Assembly (NCBI GenBank): GCA_017965445.1
Contig: JAGCPZ010000010.1
Span: forward strand, 1-52,622
Reading direction: 5' to 3'
DNA from: Fibrobacter sp.
Lineage (GTDB): Bacteria; Fibrobacterota; Fibrobacteria; Fibrobacterales; Fibrobacteraceae
Length of the DNA stretch: 52,622 nt
The notes beneath the pieces are model-generated. The model saw nothing but the letters and a program-made list of their open reading frames with translations, was not told where the DNA came from and did no database searches. Shown piece by piece: positions 24,523 to 31,905 of the stretch. The position numbers and the translations under genes were made by a program. Positions within the stretch are counted from its first letter, which is position 1. Each line of letters opens with the position of its first letter.

Positions 24523-25977
24523 ATGAAATCAGAATCTATGCTCGCAACGGAAAAGATGCTTGATGTGGTCAAGACTCTTTTGGACGAGGAGCAGCCTGAG
24601 GCTCTTTTCCCGAAAATTTTGGAAGTTGCCAAGGATGTGCTGCATGCGGATGCTGCCGTCTTGGATATTGGCGGCGAAAATCCGCTCCATTTTTCGAACC
24701 CTGAAAAAGTTTCTATTTCCATTTCGGCAATCAAGCTTGCAAAAAACGAAAAACGCGCTGTTGTGTGGAACCAGCTTGATGACGAATCGGCAGACTTGTC
24801 CAAGTCGATTGTGCAGAACCAGCTCACGAGCATCATGGTGTCGCCGTTCCGCACGCCGGATTCCGAGGCCGGGTATCTTTACTTGCAGCGTGCGGCTCGC
24901 AAGGAACCGTTTACCGAAGAAGATAGTGCGTTGTTTGATTCGTTTGTCGCCGTCTGCGAAAAGTTCGCTTTTGCCGCTTATGACCGCCTCCGCGATAAGG
25001 AATCGCTGGATACGTTGAAAAATGTTGTCCGCAAAGACGGAATTGTCTATTCGTCCAAGGCCATGGTCGATGTGATTACGATGGCGGATAAACTTTCGCC
25101 GCTCCCGCTCCCGGTGATTATCCGTGGCGAGACGGGAACTGGCAAGGAAGTGATGGCGCGTTACATCCACAAGCATAGCCCCCGCGCCGAAAAGCCGTTT
25201 ATTGCGGTGAACTGCGGCGCCATTCCCGAACACTTGATGGAATCGCTCATGTTCGGGCATGCGAAGGGCTCGTTTACGGGTGCCATTGAAAACAAGAAAG
25301 GATTTTTTGAAGAAGCCGATGGCGGTACGATTTTCCTTGACGAAATCGGTGAACTCCCGCTCAATATGCAGGTGAAACTCTTGCGCGTGCTGCAGGAAAA
25401 GCATATCACCCGTGTGGGCGACAACCGCGAAATTCCGGTGAACGTGCGCGTTATCAGTGCGACTCATGTCGATTTGGAAGATGCTGTTCGCGAAAAGCGT
25501 TTCCGCGAAGATTTGTACTTCCGCATTCAGGTGTTGCCGCTGGAACTCCCGCCGCTCCGTGACCGTGGTCAGGACGTGGTGCTGTTGGCGGAAAATTTTA
25601 TACAACGTTACGGTGCAGAATACGGACGCGGTAAATTCCACTTGAGCCGCAATGCCGAAAAAGCACTGCTTGGCTACCATTGGCCGGGTAATGTCCGCGA
25701 ACTCGAAAACCGCATCCAGAAAGGTCTGGTTCAGGCGGTACATGGCGTGATTCAGCCCAAGGATTTGGGCCTTGACGATATGCAGATGCAGGCCAAAGCA
25801 TCTCCGCGTACGCTTAAGGAGGCCCGCGAAGCTGTCGAACGTGAAGTGATTTCCCATGCACTCAAGGATGCGAACGCGAACCTCACATTGGCGGCGACCA
25901 TCCTCGGTATTGACCGCAAGGTGCTGCGCGAAATTATGGAACGTTTGAACTTGAAGAAAGAAGATTTTAGGGTATAG
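24523..25977 (+). CDS. Sigma-54-dependent transcriptional activator with N-terminal GAF domain
   Basis: A 484-residue bacterial enhancer-binding protein. Residues about 20-155 look like a GAF sensor. The AAA+ domain has Walker A GETGTGKE (202-209), the sigma-54-contacting loop GSFTGA (249-254; Ser instead of the usual Ala), Walker B TIFLDEI (269-275), and WPGNVREL (387-394). A Fis-type helix-turn-helix closes the protein (about 440-480). There is no phospho-receiver domain. It lies 26 bases after the membrane kinase gene on the same strand, suggesting that the kinase or a ligand bound by GAF controls it. Confidence 0.95.
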   Translation: MKSESMLATEKMLDVVKTLLDEEQPEALFPKILEVAKDVLHADAAVLDIGGENPLHFSNPEKVSISISAIKLAKNEKRAVVWNQLDDESADLSKSIVQNQLTSIMVSPFRTPDSEAGYLYLQRAARKEPFTEEDSALFDSFVAVCEKFAFAAYDRLRDKESLDTLKNVVRKDGIVYSSKAMVDVITMADKLSPLPLPVIIRGETGTGKEVMARYIHKHSPRAEKPFIAVNCGAIPEHLMESLMFGHAKGSFTGAIENKKGFFEEADGGTIFLDEIGELPLNMQVKLLRVLQEKHITRVGDNREIPVNVRVISATHVDLEDAVREKRFREDLYFRIQVLPLELPPLRDRGQDVVLLAENFIQRYGAEYGRGKFHLSRNAEKALLGYHWPGNVRELENRIQKGLVQAVHGVIQPKDLGLDDMQMQAKASPRTLKEAREAVEREVISHALKDANANLTLAATILGIDRKVLREIMERLNLKKEDFRV

Positions 25978-26021
25978 GAGTTTTTAGCCAAATGTTGAAA
26001 CTCAATGTAAGGAGTGTGGTC

Positions 26022-26540
26022 ATGAAAAAAATCGTAATGGCATCTGCGGTGATGGCTGCAACCGCAATGGCAGGCGATATGGAATCTCGTCCAGAAGCGA
26101 GCGTTCCGACGCCAGTCGAAGTCCGTGAGGCTTTGAGCAACGTTCCGAAGTTCTCGGAAAAAGAAAACGTGGATTGGCAGAAACTGCGTGAAGAACGCCG
26201 TGCCGCCCGCGAACAGATTCTCAAGGACTTGAGAAACAAGACGGCTATCGAAAAGAACGAGATGCGCGAAGCGTCTGTGAAGGCTCCTGCCTTGGAAACG
26301 CCTGTTCCGCCCATCGAGAATAAAATCGATAAGCCAAAGGATGAACTTGTCCGCGAAAAGAAACTGGAAGAAAAAGAACAAGTAAAAGGTCCTCACGGGT
26401 TCCCTCCGTTTGGAGCTCCTATGGTACCGATGGGCCGCCCTGATGGCAAGAACGTTAAAGAACCGGTATGTCCGTTCAATCCGTATGAACACGTGAAAAA
26501 AACGAAGGTTCGACCTGATAAGCCGTTTGGCTGGAAATAA
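26022..26540 (+). CDS. Secreted charged protein of unknown function
   Basis: A 172-residue protein that I do not recognise. The start at 26022 follows AAGGAG and gives a clean signal peptide (MKKIVMASAVMAATAMAG). An in-frame ATG at 25992 would lengthen it without improving the signal. The mature part is charged and probably helical (ENVDWQKLREERRAAREQILKDLRNKT), then a Lys/Glu-rich middle and a Pro-rich C-terminus (PHGFPPFGAPMVPMGRP). It lies between the sigma-54 activator and a TPR/outer-membrane protein, so it may belong to the same envelope-directed operon. Confidence 0.72.
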   Translation: MKKIVMASAVMAATAMAGDMESRPEASVPTPVEVREALSNVPKFSEKENVDWQKLREERRAAREQILKDLRNKTAIEKNEMREASVKAPALETPVPPIENKIDKPKDELVREKKLEEKEQVKGPHGFPPFGAPMVPMGRPDGKNVKEPVCPFNPYEHVKKTKVRPDKPFGWK

Positions 26541-26561
26541 GGGAGATTTCCCGAGAAAGTA

Positions 26562-27779
26562 ATGTTGCGTTTGTTCTTTTTGATGTTGGTGATGCTTGCT
26601 ACTGCGCTCTTTGCCGAGACGCAGGAGGAAGCGTATTACCGTGCGATGAAGGCGGAGGAGGCAGGCGATATTCCTGCAGCGCTCAAGGCATTTGAAGAAG
26701 CAGCGGCCTTGCCTGGTGAATACACGGAAGAAATCCAAAACATTATCCGCGAATACAAGGCTGCTTTAGGCGAAGCGGACAGCGATTCCGTGAACTTGGG
26801 CGATCCCGAACCGTCGTGGGAGTTCCATGTGGCGGGCGAACTTGGACTCTATGGACTGCACTACAAAGAGACCGGCATGGACGAAGGGGAAAAAGGCGGG
26901 GACCTTTTCTTGAACGTGAATCCATATCTGGATTACGTGAGCAGGAAATGGTCGCACACGTTTGCCGCATCTGTACAGGCTGATTACTTTTTGAATAACG
27001 ACAACATGCCGTTGCTCGATACGAATAACTGGAACCTGGTCCTTGGATTGGAATATACACTTATGGGACGTGGTATGCTCCTAGATGTGGGGTACGATTT
27101 CAATATCGAGGGCGAGGAACTTTCGTCTGATTTTTTGCTTTGGTTTGAAAAGGATTGGTACCGATTCGAAAAACAGCGCATAGGTACAGTGGCGTGGGCG
27201 TTTTACCGTACTTCGGGACCGATGTCGTTTGCGTTTTACGCTTCGTGGCACAGGACTGCTGCCGAGGGATTGAACGGAACTGTTTATCTAGGTGCAAAGT
27301 TTGAGGCTGACTCTGCCTTTGATTATGTGGCACTTGATCAGTCCATAAATGCATATAATCAAGCTTATGATGAATACCTCCAGTCGGAGTACGCTTATGA
27401 ATTGTCAGAGGGGGCGACTCCCTTGCTGGAGAAACCTTCGTTAGAAAGTCTTGTATTCCGCCAGACTTTAGGGTCTTGGCTCGGACCGGTTTTTCGTCCT
27501 AGAATTTCGTACAAGTTTAAGAACCGCATCGCGGTCGAGGCAAATGCGAGCCTGTTCTATGGTTTTGCCATTGGTGGTCCCGATGAAGAATACAAGAAGA
27601 TTAAAAAGTTCGATGGTTCATGCGGGTTGACAGTCTCGTGGCAATATTGGAAGATGAACTTTTATCTAGGACTGGATCGCAAGTATAAACGCTACAATTT
27701 GCCCCAATATTACCAAGGGAAATACACCGAGAGCTACACGCGTACGTTGTTGAAACTCGGCGCCAAGTGGGATATTTAG
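26562..27779 (+). CDS. Predicted outer-membrane protein with N-terminal TPR-like segment
   Basis: A 405-residue protein with a signal peptide (LMLVMLATALFA), one TPR-like helical pair (EAYYRAMKAEEAGDIPAALKAFEEAAALPG), then about 330 residues of alternating aromatic/polar strands typical of an outer-membrane beta-barrel (WEFHVAGELGLYGLHY, WSHTFAASVQADYFL, AVEANASLFYGFAIGG) ending LLKLGAKWDI. Twenty-one bases separate it from the gene before. Within the cluster of kinase and sigma-54 activator it is the likely outer-membrane output or partner. The gene family was not identified. Confidence 0.78.
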   Translation: MLRLFFLMLVMLATALFAETQEEAYYRAMKAEEAGDIPAALKAFEEAAALPGEYTEEIQNIIREYKAALGEADSDSVNLGDPEPSWEFHVAGELGLYGLHYKETGMDEGEKGGDLFLNVNPYLDYVSRKWSHTFAASVQADYFLNNDNMPLLDTNNWNLVLGLEYTLMGRGMLLDVGYDFNIEGEELSSDFLLWFEKDWYRFEKQRIGTVAWAFYRTSGPMSFAFYASWHRTAAEGLNGTVYLGAKFEADSAFDYVALDQSINAYNQAYDEYLQSEYAYELSEGATPLLEKPSLESLVFRQTLGSWLGPVFRPRISYKFKNRIAVEANASLFYGFAIGGPDEEYKKIKKFDGSCGLTVSWQYWKMNFYLGLDRKYKRYNLPQYYQGKYTESYTRTLLKLGAKWDI

Positions 27780-27846
27780 AGGTCTTGAGGTGTGAGGTCG
27801 CTGCTTCGCAGCTTTGAGGGATGTGATTCTTGTATCGGTGCTAAAC

Positions 27847-27876
27847 AAAAGAGGCAAGCTGATGCTTGCCTCTTTT
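27847..27876 (-). terminator. Terminator downstream of tRNA-Ala, symmetrical
   Basis: AAAAGAGGCAAGC and GCTTGCCTCTTTT form a perfect 13-bp inverted repeat around TGAT (27847-27859 and 27864-27876). Read on the minus strand it directly follows the tRNA gene; being symmetrical it could also end transcripts from the plus-strand gene at 26562. Confidence 0.9.
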
Positions 27877-27879
27877 GCG

Positions 27880-27952
27880 TGGAGATAGTGGGAGTCGAAC
27901 CCATGACCTACAGATTGCGAACCTGTCGCTCTACCAACTGAGCTATATCCCC
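27880..27952 (-). tRNA. tRNA-Ala (anticodon CGC)
   Basis: Read on the minus strand, 73 bases fold as a cloverleaf. The acceptor stem GGGGATA/TATCTCC contains the G3-U70 pair that is the alanine identity element. The D-arm is GCTC-AGTTGGTAGA-GAGC-like, the anticodon arm ACAGG-TTCGCAA-TCTGT gives anticodon CGC (codon GCG), and the T-arm has loop TTCGACT. The first T-stem pair is an A/C mismatch. The discriminator is A and the terminal CCA is not encoded. Confidence 0.93.
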
Positions 27953-28110
27953 ATTGTCGGATGGTGGGGTGAATATAGCTAAACTGCGTCATTTTGGCAA
28001 GGGATGGGTTCTTTTTTACCCTCGCACTTCGGTTTTATTGTGAAAATGTCATTTTATGACATAAACTAAACCTATATTACCATTGAAAACCTCAAAAAAG
28101 GAGGCCTACA

Positions 28111-29121
28111 ATGGCTAAAGAAACCTTCTACGTCAAAATTGAAACTTCAAAGGGCTCGGATTCCTATTCCTTTACTCGCAGCGAGACGGGAATTCTCGAC
28201 TATGCGGGCGAATCGAACCCGGCGGACGATGAACTTGCCCAGATGCAGTGCGTCGAGGGGAGCGCCTACTTTACGCCTTCGTGGTATTCTTACTTGCCCG
28301 AGGAATTGCAGGCCGAAATCAGCGTCTATTTGCCCGCCGAAGTCAAAAACATGGATGCAGGGCAGTATTCGTTCTTGCTGCATGTGGGGGCGATTTTGCT
28401 TGCCGTCCGCGAACGCGATGGGCTTTTGCTTGCTGAACTCTTGCGTCGCCGCTCCACGGTGTTTGCGAATTTTTTGCCGCTTGTGCTGCATATCGTGAAA
28501 CCGATTGCCGCCGAGGCGCTTTTCGTGAACGTCTTTGGCGGTCTGCGCGGTGACTCCGGATTTGAACATGTCTATAAAGCGAACGCGATGATTTCTACCG
28601 GCGAGACGGATGTGTCGTCGATTCTCTTTGCTGCTGCCCGTGACGCGCTCAAGCCAGAACCGCAAAAGGAATCCCTTGAAGAAATGTTCGTCCGTTATTT
28701 CTCGCAAAAGCGGGATTTCGATATCACCATCGGGATTGTGGGGGCGACAAACCATCCGTGGGTGGCATCGTTTGAAAAGGCGGATGAGGTGGTAAACGGT
28801 GCCATGGCTGTCCGCTTTGCCGATGACATTTCCAAGGTCGGGCAAAAGCGTCATGAACTGTATGCGTCGCTTGCGTCCAAAGTGCAGGCAGAACCGTACA
28901 ATCCCCATGACCATAACGCCATCAGCGTTTCTATCGAAGATCCGGGAATGCTTTTCAAGGGAACGCGGTCCAAGTGCAAGGCTGGCTACTTGCGGGCAAC
29001 TGCGGCCGCGATACTTCGCCAGGCTCGCCCGAACTTGTTCGCATACGGTTCCTCGCTTTGGAGGCTTGGCGCAAATCCCGACTACTTCGAAAACGCGATT
29101 GTCTTGCGTTTGAAGTTCTAG
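28111..29121 (+). CDS. Protein with C-terminal HIRAN-like domain
   Basis: A 336-residue cytoplasmic-looking protein with a strong AAAGGAGG ribosome-binding site. The last 95 residues resemble a HIRAN domain, a fold that binds DNA 3' ends in helicases such as HLTF and also occurs alone in bacteria: ELYASLASKVQAEPYNPHDHNAISV, then KCKAGYLRATAAAILRQ. The N-terminal 230 residues (EELQAEISVYLPAEVKNM, LLAELLRRRSTVF) are unfamiliar, with no helicase or nuclease motif seen. It is monocistronic, between tRNA-Ala and a scrambled region. The HIRAN assignment rests on the AEPxNPxDxNAI and GYL patterns. Confidence 0.75.
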   Translation: MAKETFYVKIETSKGSDSYSFTRSETGILDYAGESNPADDELAQMQCVEGSAYFTPSWYSYLPEELQAEISVYLPAEVKNMDAGQYSFLLHVGAILLAVRERDGLLLAELLRRRSTVFANFLPLVLHIVKPIAAEALFVNVFGGLRGDSGFEHVYKANAMISTGETDVSSILFAAARDALKPEPQKESLEEMFVRYFSQKRDFDITIGIVGATNHPWVASFEKADEVVNGAMAVRFADDISKVGQKRHELYASLASKVQAEPYNPHDHNAISVSIEDPGMLFKGTRSKCKAGYLRATAAAILRQARPNLFAYGSSLWRLGANPDYFENAIVLRLKF

Positions 29122-29172
29122 CGCCTTGCAAAATCAGAATCTTGCTGCGCAAGGGCGCTAGGCTGGTTGAAT

Positions 29173-29841
29173 CTATTTGTCCTTGACGCAGCGGATTCCG
29201 TAGCGGAAACGGCTGTCTTTTTGAATGTTTCTTTTATAAATATTCCTATAAATGCTATTGACATTGTTTGTCGAATGAATGTAGTAGTAGCCTGCATTTC
29301 CGTCAGGACTCTCGGCACCGATGCATGCGACCGATTCGTCTCGGACATTTACTAAATCGTAGCCGGAGTTGTCGTAATAACAGGTATTGGGAAGAAGGCC
29401 AAAACCGTACTTATCGTTGCCTTTTTCGTTTGACGGCCATGCAAATGGGTCTTTCAAATCGTATGCGTAATTTAATGAGTCTTTTGCGCGGACGAAAGCG
29501 AGCAGACTGTCCCAATCTGCGGTAGTCGATATGTGCCAGCCTTCGGGGCACAGGGGTTCCAAGGTGTCTGCCGAGAACGGATACGTGTAATGCATCCCGT
29601 TGATGTCGCAAGAATCACGATGGCAAGAGGCTGTGCTTGATGCATAATCTAGGTTCTCTGCCATCCATGTTGCACCGTTGATTTCTACGGTTTTGTATTC
29701 GTGTCCGTCGCGACTATCCGTAAGCGTGCCGTAAGTACCCATGTATCCGTATCGGACCTTCTCGTCGCTCACGCAGCGGACGTTAAACTTAGAGCCTTTT
29801 TTGTCGTACGCTTTAGAAACAAACGCAGAATCTGTATAACT
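29173..29841 (-). pseudogene. FISUMP-domain protein, 5' end missing
   Basis: The C-terminal part of a Fibrobacter succinogenes major paralogous domain protein: GTYGTLTDSRDGHEYKTVEING, TWMAENLDYAS, CPEGWHISTTADWDSLLAFV, YGFGLLPNTCY and the closing FRYGIRCVKD. About 35 residues ahead of the domain (AYDKKGSKFNVRCVSD) look like the end of another repeat. There is no signal peptide, and the frame upstream of about 29841 turns into unrelated sequence that is the antisense of the LamG-like fragment beginning at 29842. The gene has therefore been cut, with its first part lost or moved. FISUMP proteins are secreted and of unknown function. Confidence 0.8.
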
Positions 29842-30297
29842 AACTTCGAGAAGGCAAAGGAATACGCACTGCTCTATGTTCCCGAAAAGGGATTTGTCGT
29901 TGAAGTCTACCATGTCGCTGATTCGTCCGATGCGCTCGATACCGCAAGCTACAAGGTTTCTTGGGCTTCGGGTACGGACGGGATTAAGGCGGACGAATGG
30001 ACGTACGTGGCGTTCAGCAGGCGTGCGTTTGAACAGACGGTGTTCTACGTGAACGATGCGAAGGTCTCGGCCTCGCTGGAAAAATCGGACTGGGATGATA
30101 CGAAGGTCACCTTCTCGCTGGAACCCTCTGACAGGAGCGATTCTGTCGGCGTCCGCGCCTTCTTTGAAGTGGGCGGTTTTACGGGCAAGCTCGACGAGCT
30201 CATGGTCGGCGGCTGTTTCCGCGACGATACCTGGACGCGCCTGACCTACTTGAATCAGAAGCCGGAAAATTATTGGCCTGTGCTTTCGAAGAATTAA
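29842..30297 (+). pseudogene. C-terminal fragment of a LamG/concanavalin-like secreted protein
   Basis: The plus-strand frame reads N-F-E-K-A-K-E-Y-A-L-L-Y-V-P-E-K-G, then DEWTYVAFSRRAFEQTVFYVNDAKV, and VGGFTGKLDELMVGG near the end. This is the strand pattern of a LamG or concanavalin-like lectin/glucanase domain (W-T-Y-V-A-F, V-F-Y-V-N, G-K-L-D-E-L). Upstream of 29842 the same frame is the antisense of the FISUMP fragment and has no plausible start or signal peptide. The two fragments thus meet head to head (5' to 5') at about 29841/29842, a clear rearrangement junction. Confidence 0.72.
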
Positions 30298-30334
30298 TTA
30301 GAATTTTTCTTTATCGTTGTCCATAGACAACCTG

Positions 30335-30544
30335 TTACCGTACAGATTTCATCTTACGGATTATTTGACTGCAACCAATCCATTCATCATCAGCATGAGG
30401 TATCAGAACCATATACGTAGCATCAGCATCATCAAGGCTCATGAATTTTTTCATCTTTAATCGATGGCATACAAACAAAGCTTGACAATACCACTTCAAG
30501 TTTCTGTAAAAAGACTTTATTTTTTTTGCAACAAACTTAAGCAT
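30335..30544 (-). pseudogene. Truncated PIG-L (LmbE-like) deacetylase, N-terminal fragment
   Basis: Only 69 residues: a basic N-terminus, then YMVLIPHADDEWIGCSQII, matching the metal-binding H-P/A-D-D-E motif that opens PIG-L/LmbE N-acetylglucosaminyl deacetylases, normally over 200 residues. The frame ends about ten residues after the motif, leaving out the rest of the catalytic domain. It overlaps the 3' end of the upstream glycosyltransferase gene by 8 bases, so it was the next gene in a polysaccharide or glycoconjugate operon before it was cut near 30340. Confidence 0.75.
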
Positions 30545-31562
30545 GATTAATCAATTTATTGTATACAGAAATGTGTGAATCAATTATTTTATCCCATGAA
30601 AATTCTTCTAAAATTTTCTTTTGTGTAACTTTATCTCGATCTGCAGAAAACGCCGCCAAAACCTTAGCTCGAATATCGTCAACACTATTAGCATCAAAAA
30701 GCCAGCAATTTTCCAAAGATTTAAAATCAGTAATGGGCAACCACTTTGTTAAAGCTAGATTACATCCTGCAGCACCAGCTTCAAGAGCAACCAGTCCAAA
30801 TGTTTCTTGAAAAGACGAGAGAACAAGAACTTTCGCATTTGCATAGGCCGACTTAAGAAGATCTGATTCGCTATCAACCCACCCAAGAAAATGGATGTGT
30901 TCATCATCTGCAGCTTCTTTCAAGCAATCTTTATAATATTGGGAATTCCCAAAATTGCCTCCTCCAATAACAACATAATCTATGCCAGAGCCTTTCAATG
31001 CTTTAATGACATTACGGACGTTTTTATTTTCATCAACTCTACCCACTTGCAAAACATAGTCTTTGCGACCACCAATTTTATCAAAAATCTGATTCCCTTC
31101 AAAAACAAACGGATCTATTCCATTTGGGATAACCGCAATCTTTCCGTTTGAGACTTTAAAGTGTTTGTGGATAAAGTTCCGTTCTTGTTCTGTTTCAACG
31201 ATAATGAAATCTACAAGATCCATTATTTCAAACATTATTTTATTTACACTTCGTATTGGCAACCGTTTAAAAAGAATTCTTCTCAAATCAACTTTCCATC
31301 CTTTAGACAATGGAACTATAGAAGAAAGCACAACTTTAACACCCATTTCCTTTGCACATTTAATCAACCTAACATATTCAATTTCCAGCTTAAACAAATG
31401 CAGGATATCACAACCATCCAGTCTTGTGGTCATCGGGCAGAAATACTCAACACTGACATCTTTTTTTAATGCTAATCTACTATAAATCTGCCGAATTCTG
31501 TTTTGCACTCCTCCAGAAGTATTTTGACAACAAGTATTATATCCAGTAATAATGACTTTCAT
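30537..31562 (-). CDS. GT4-type glycosyltransferase
   Basis: A 341-residue glycosyltransferase of the GT-B fold, GT4-like. The start at 31562 was chosen because GGAG lies about 8 bases upstream; the longer frame to 31607 lacks one. Visible parts are MKVIITGYNT and TSGGVQNRIRQIY (N-terminal acceptor domain), IAVIPNGIDPFVF, DYVLQVGRVDENKNV, and the donor-binding AKVLVLSSFQETFGLVALEAGAAGC with the E-x7-E motif. It is markedly richer in A and T than its neighbours, and all genes around it are broken, suggesting horizontal acquisition. The sugar and acceptor cannot be told from sequence. Confidence 0.9.
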   Translation of the reverse strand: MKVIITGYNTCCQNTSGGVQNRIRQIYSRLALKKDVSVEYFCPMTTRLDGCDILHLFKLEIEYVRLIKCAKEMGVKVVLSSIVPLSKGWKVDLRRILFKRLPIRSVNKIMFEIMDLVDFIIVETEQERNFIHKHFKVSNGKIAVIPNGIDPFVFEGNQIFDKIGGRKDYVLQVGRVDENKNVRNVIKALKGSGIDYVVIGGGNFGNSQYYKDCLKEAADDEHIHFLGWVDSESDLLKSAYANAKVLVLSSFQETFGLVALEAGAAGCNLALTKWLPITDFKSLENCWLFDANSVDDIRAKVLAAFSADRDKVTQKKILEEFSWDKIIDSHISVYNKLINHA

Positions 31563-31748
31563 GTTTTTAACTCCTAATAATTTGATCAAGCATGACCACC
31601 AAGACAATCAATGACTAGTAATACTCTAATAACAAGCATCGAACCTTTTTATTGGTGTTTAAACTTTTTTTCCAAAAAACAAATATATTAAAAAGAACAA
31701 ATGGTACTTGGCAATGTAGAACTTTCGTGTTGAAAGGACTCTCTTTGT

Positions 31749-31850
31749 TTAAATTTTAAAACGAAGTCCAATTTCGGTGGTCATTTCGCCATTCCTTATC
31801 GGGCGACTTATCCACAACATTAAAGTGCTACTTTGCTTTTGTTTTTTTAT
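31749..31850 (-). pseudogene. C-terminal remnant of an outer-membrane barrel protein
   Basis: On the minus strand a frame of about 34 codons reads Q-S-S-T-L-M-L-W-I-S-R-P-I-R, then N-G-E-M-T-T-E-I-G-L-R-F-K-I and a stop at 31749. The pattern is a beta-hairpin with a terminal strand typical of outer-membrane barrels. A stop codon lies close upstream in frame, near the uvrA start, and no initiation site or signal peptide is present. I read it as the surviving tail of a lost gene; chance cannot be fully excluded because it is short. Confidence 0.45.
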
Positions 31851-31892
31851 CCAAATGTTCACTAATTTTTAGACATTTGATGCCTCTTTTTC

Positions 31893-31900
31893 TATATTTG
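31893..31900 (+). promoter_or_regulatory. TATATTTG box five bases before the uvrA ATG
   Basis: An exact TAnnTTTG match, then CGGTC, then the ATG at 31906. There is no Shine-Dalgarno. The spacing of five bases equals that at 3721, 6878 and 51386, suggesting that the mRNA begins at the start codon. Confidence 0.55.
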
Positions 31901-31905
31901 CGGTC

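Larger units (their letters stand above)
31563..31905. other. AT-rich gap with remnant of a barrel gene and the uvrA promoter
   Basis: This 343-base gap holds three things: an AT-rich stretch up to about 31740 with no coding signal; a short minus-strand open frame at 31749-31850 that looks like the tail of a membrane protein; and the TATATTTG box of uvrA at 31893-31900. I saw no terminator or RNA gene. Confidence 0.6.

Noticed and set aside
24529..25857. Open frame of 442 codons on the minus strand opposite the sigma-54 activator
   Set aside because: It is antisense to a gene with all AAA+ motifs intact, has unlikely composition (rich in Phe, His and Arg), and has no ribosome-binding site.
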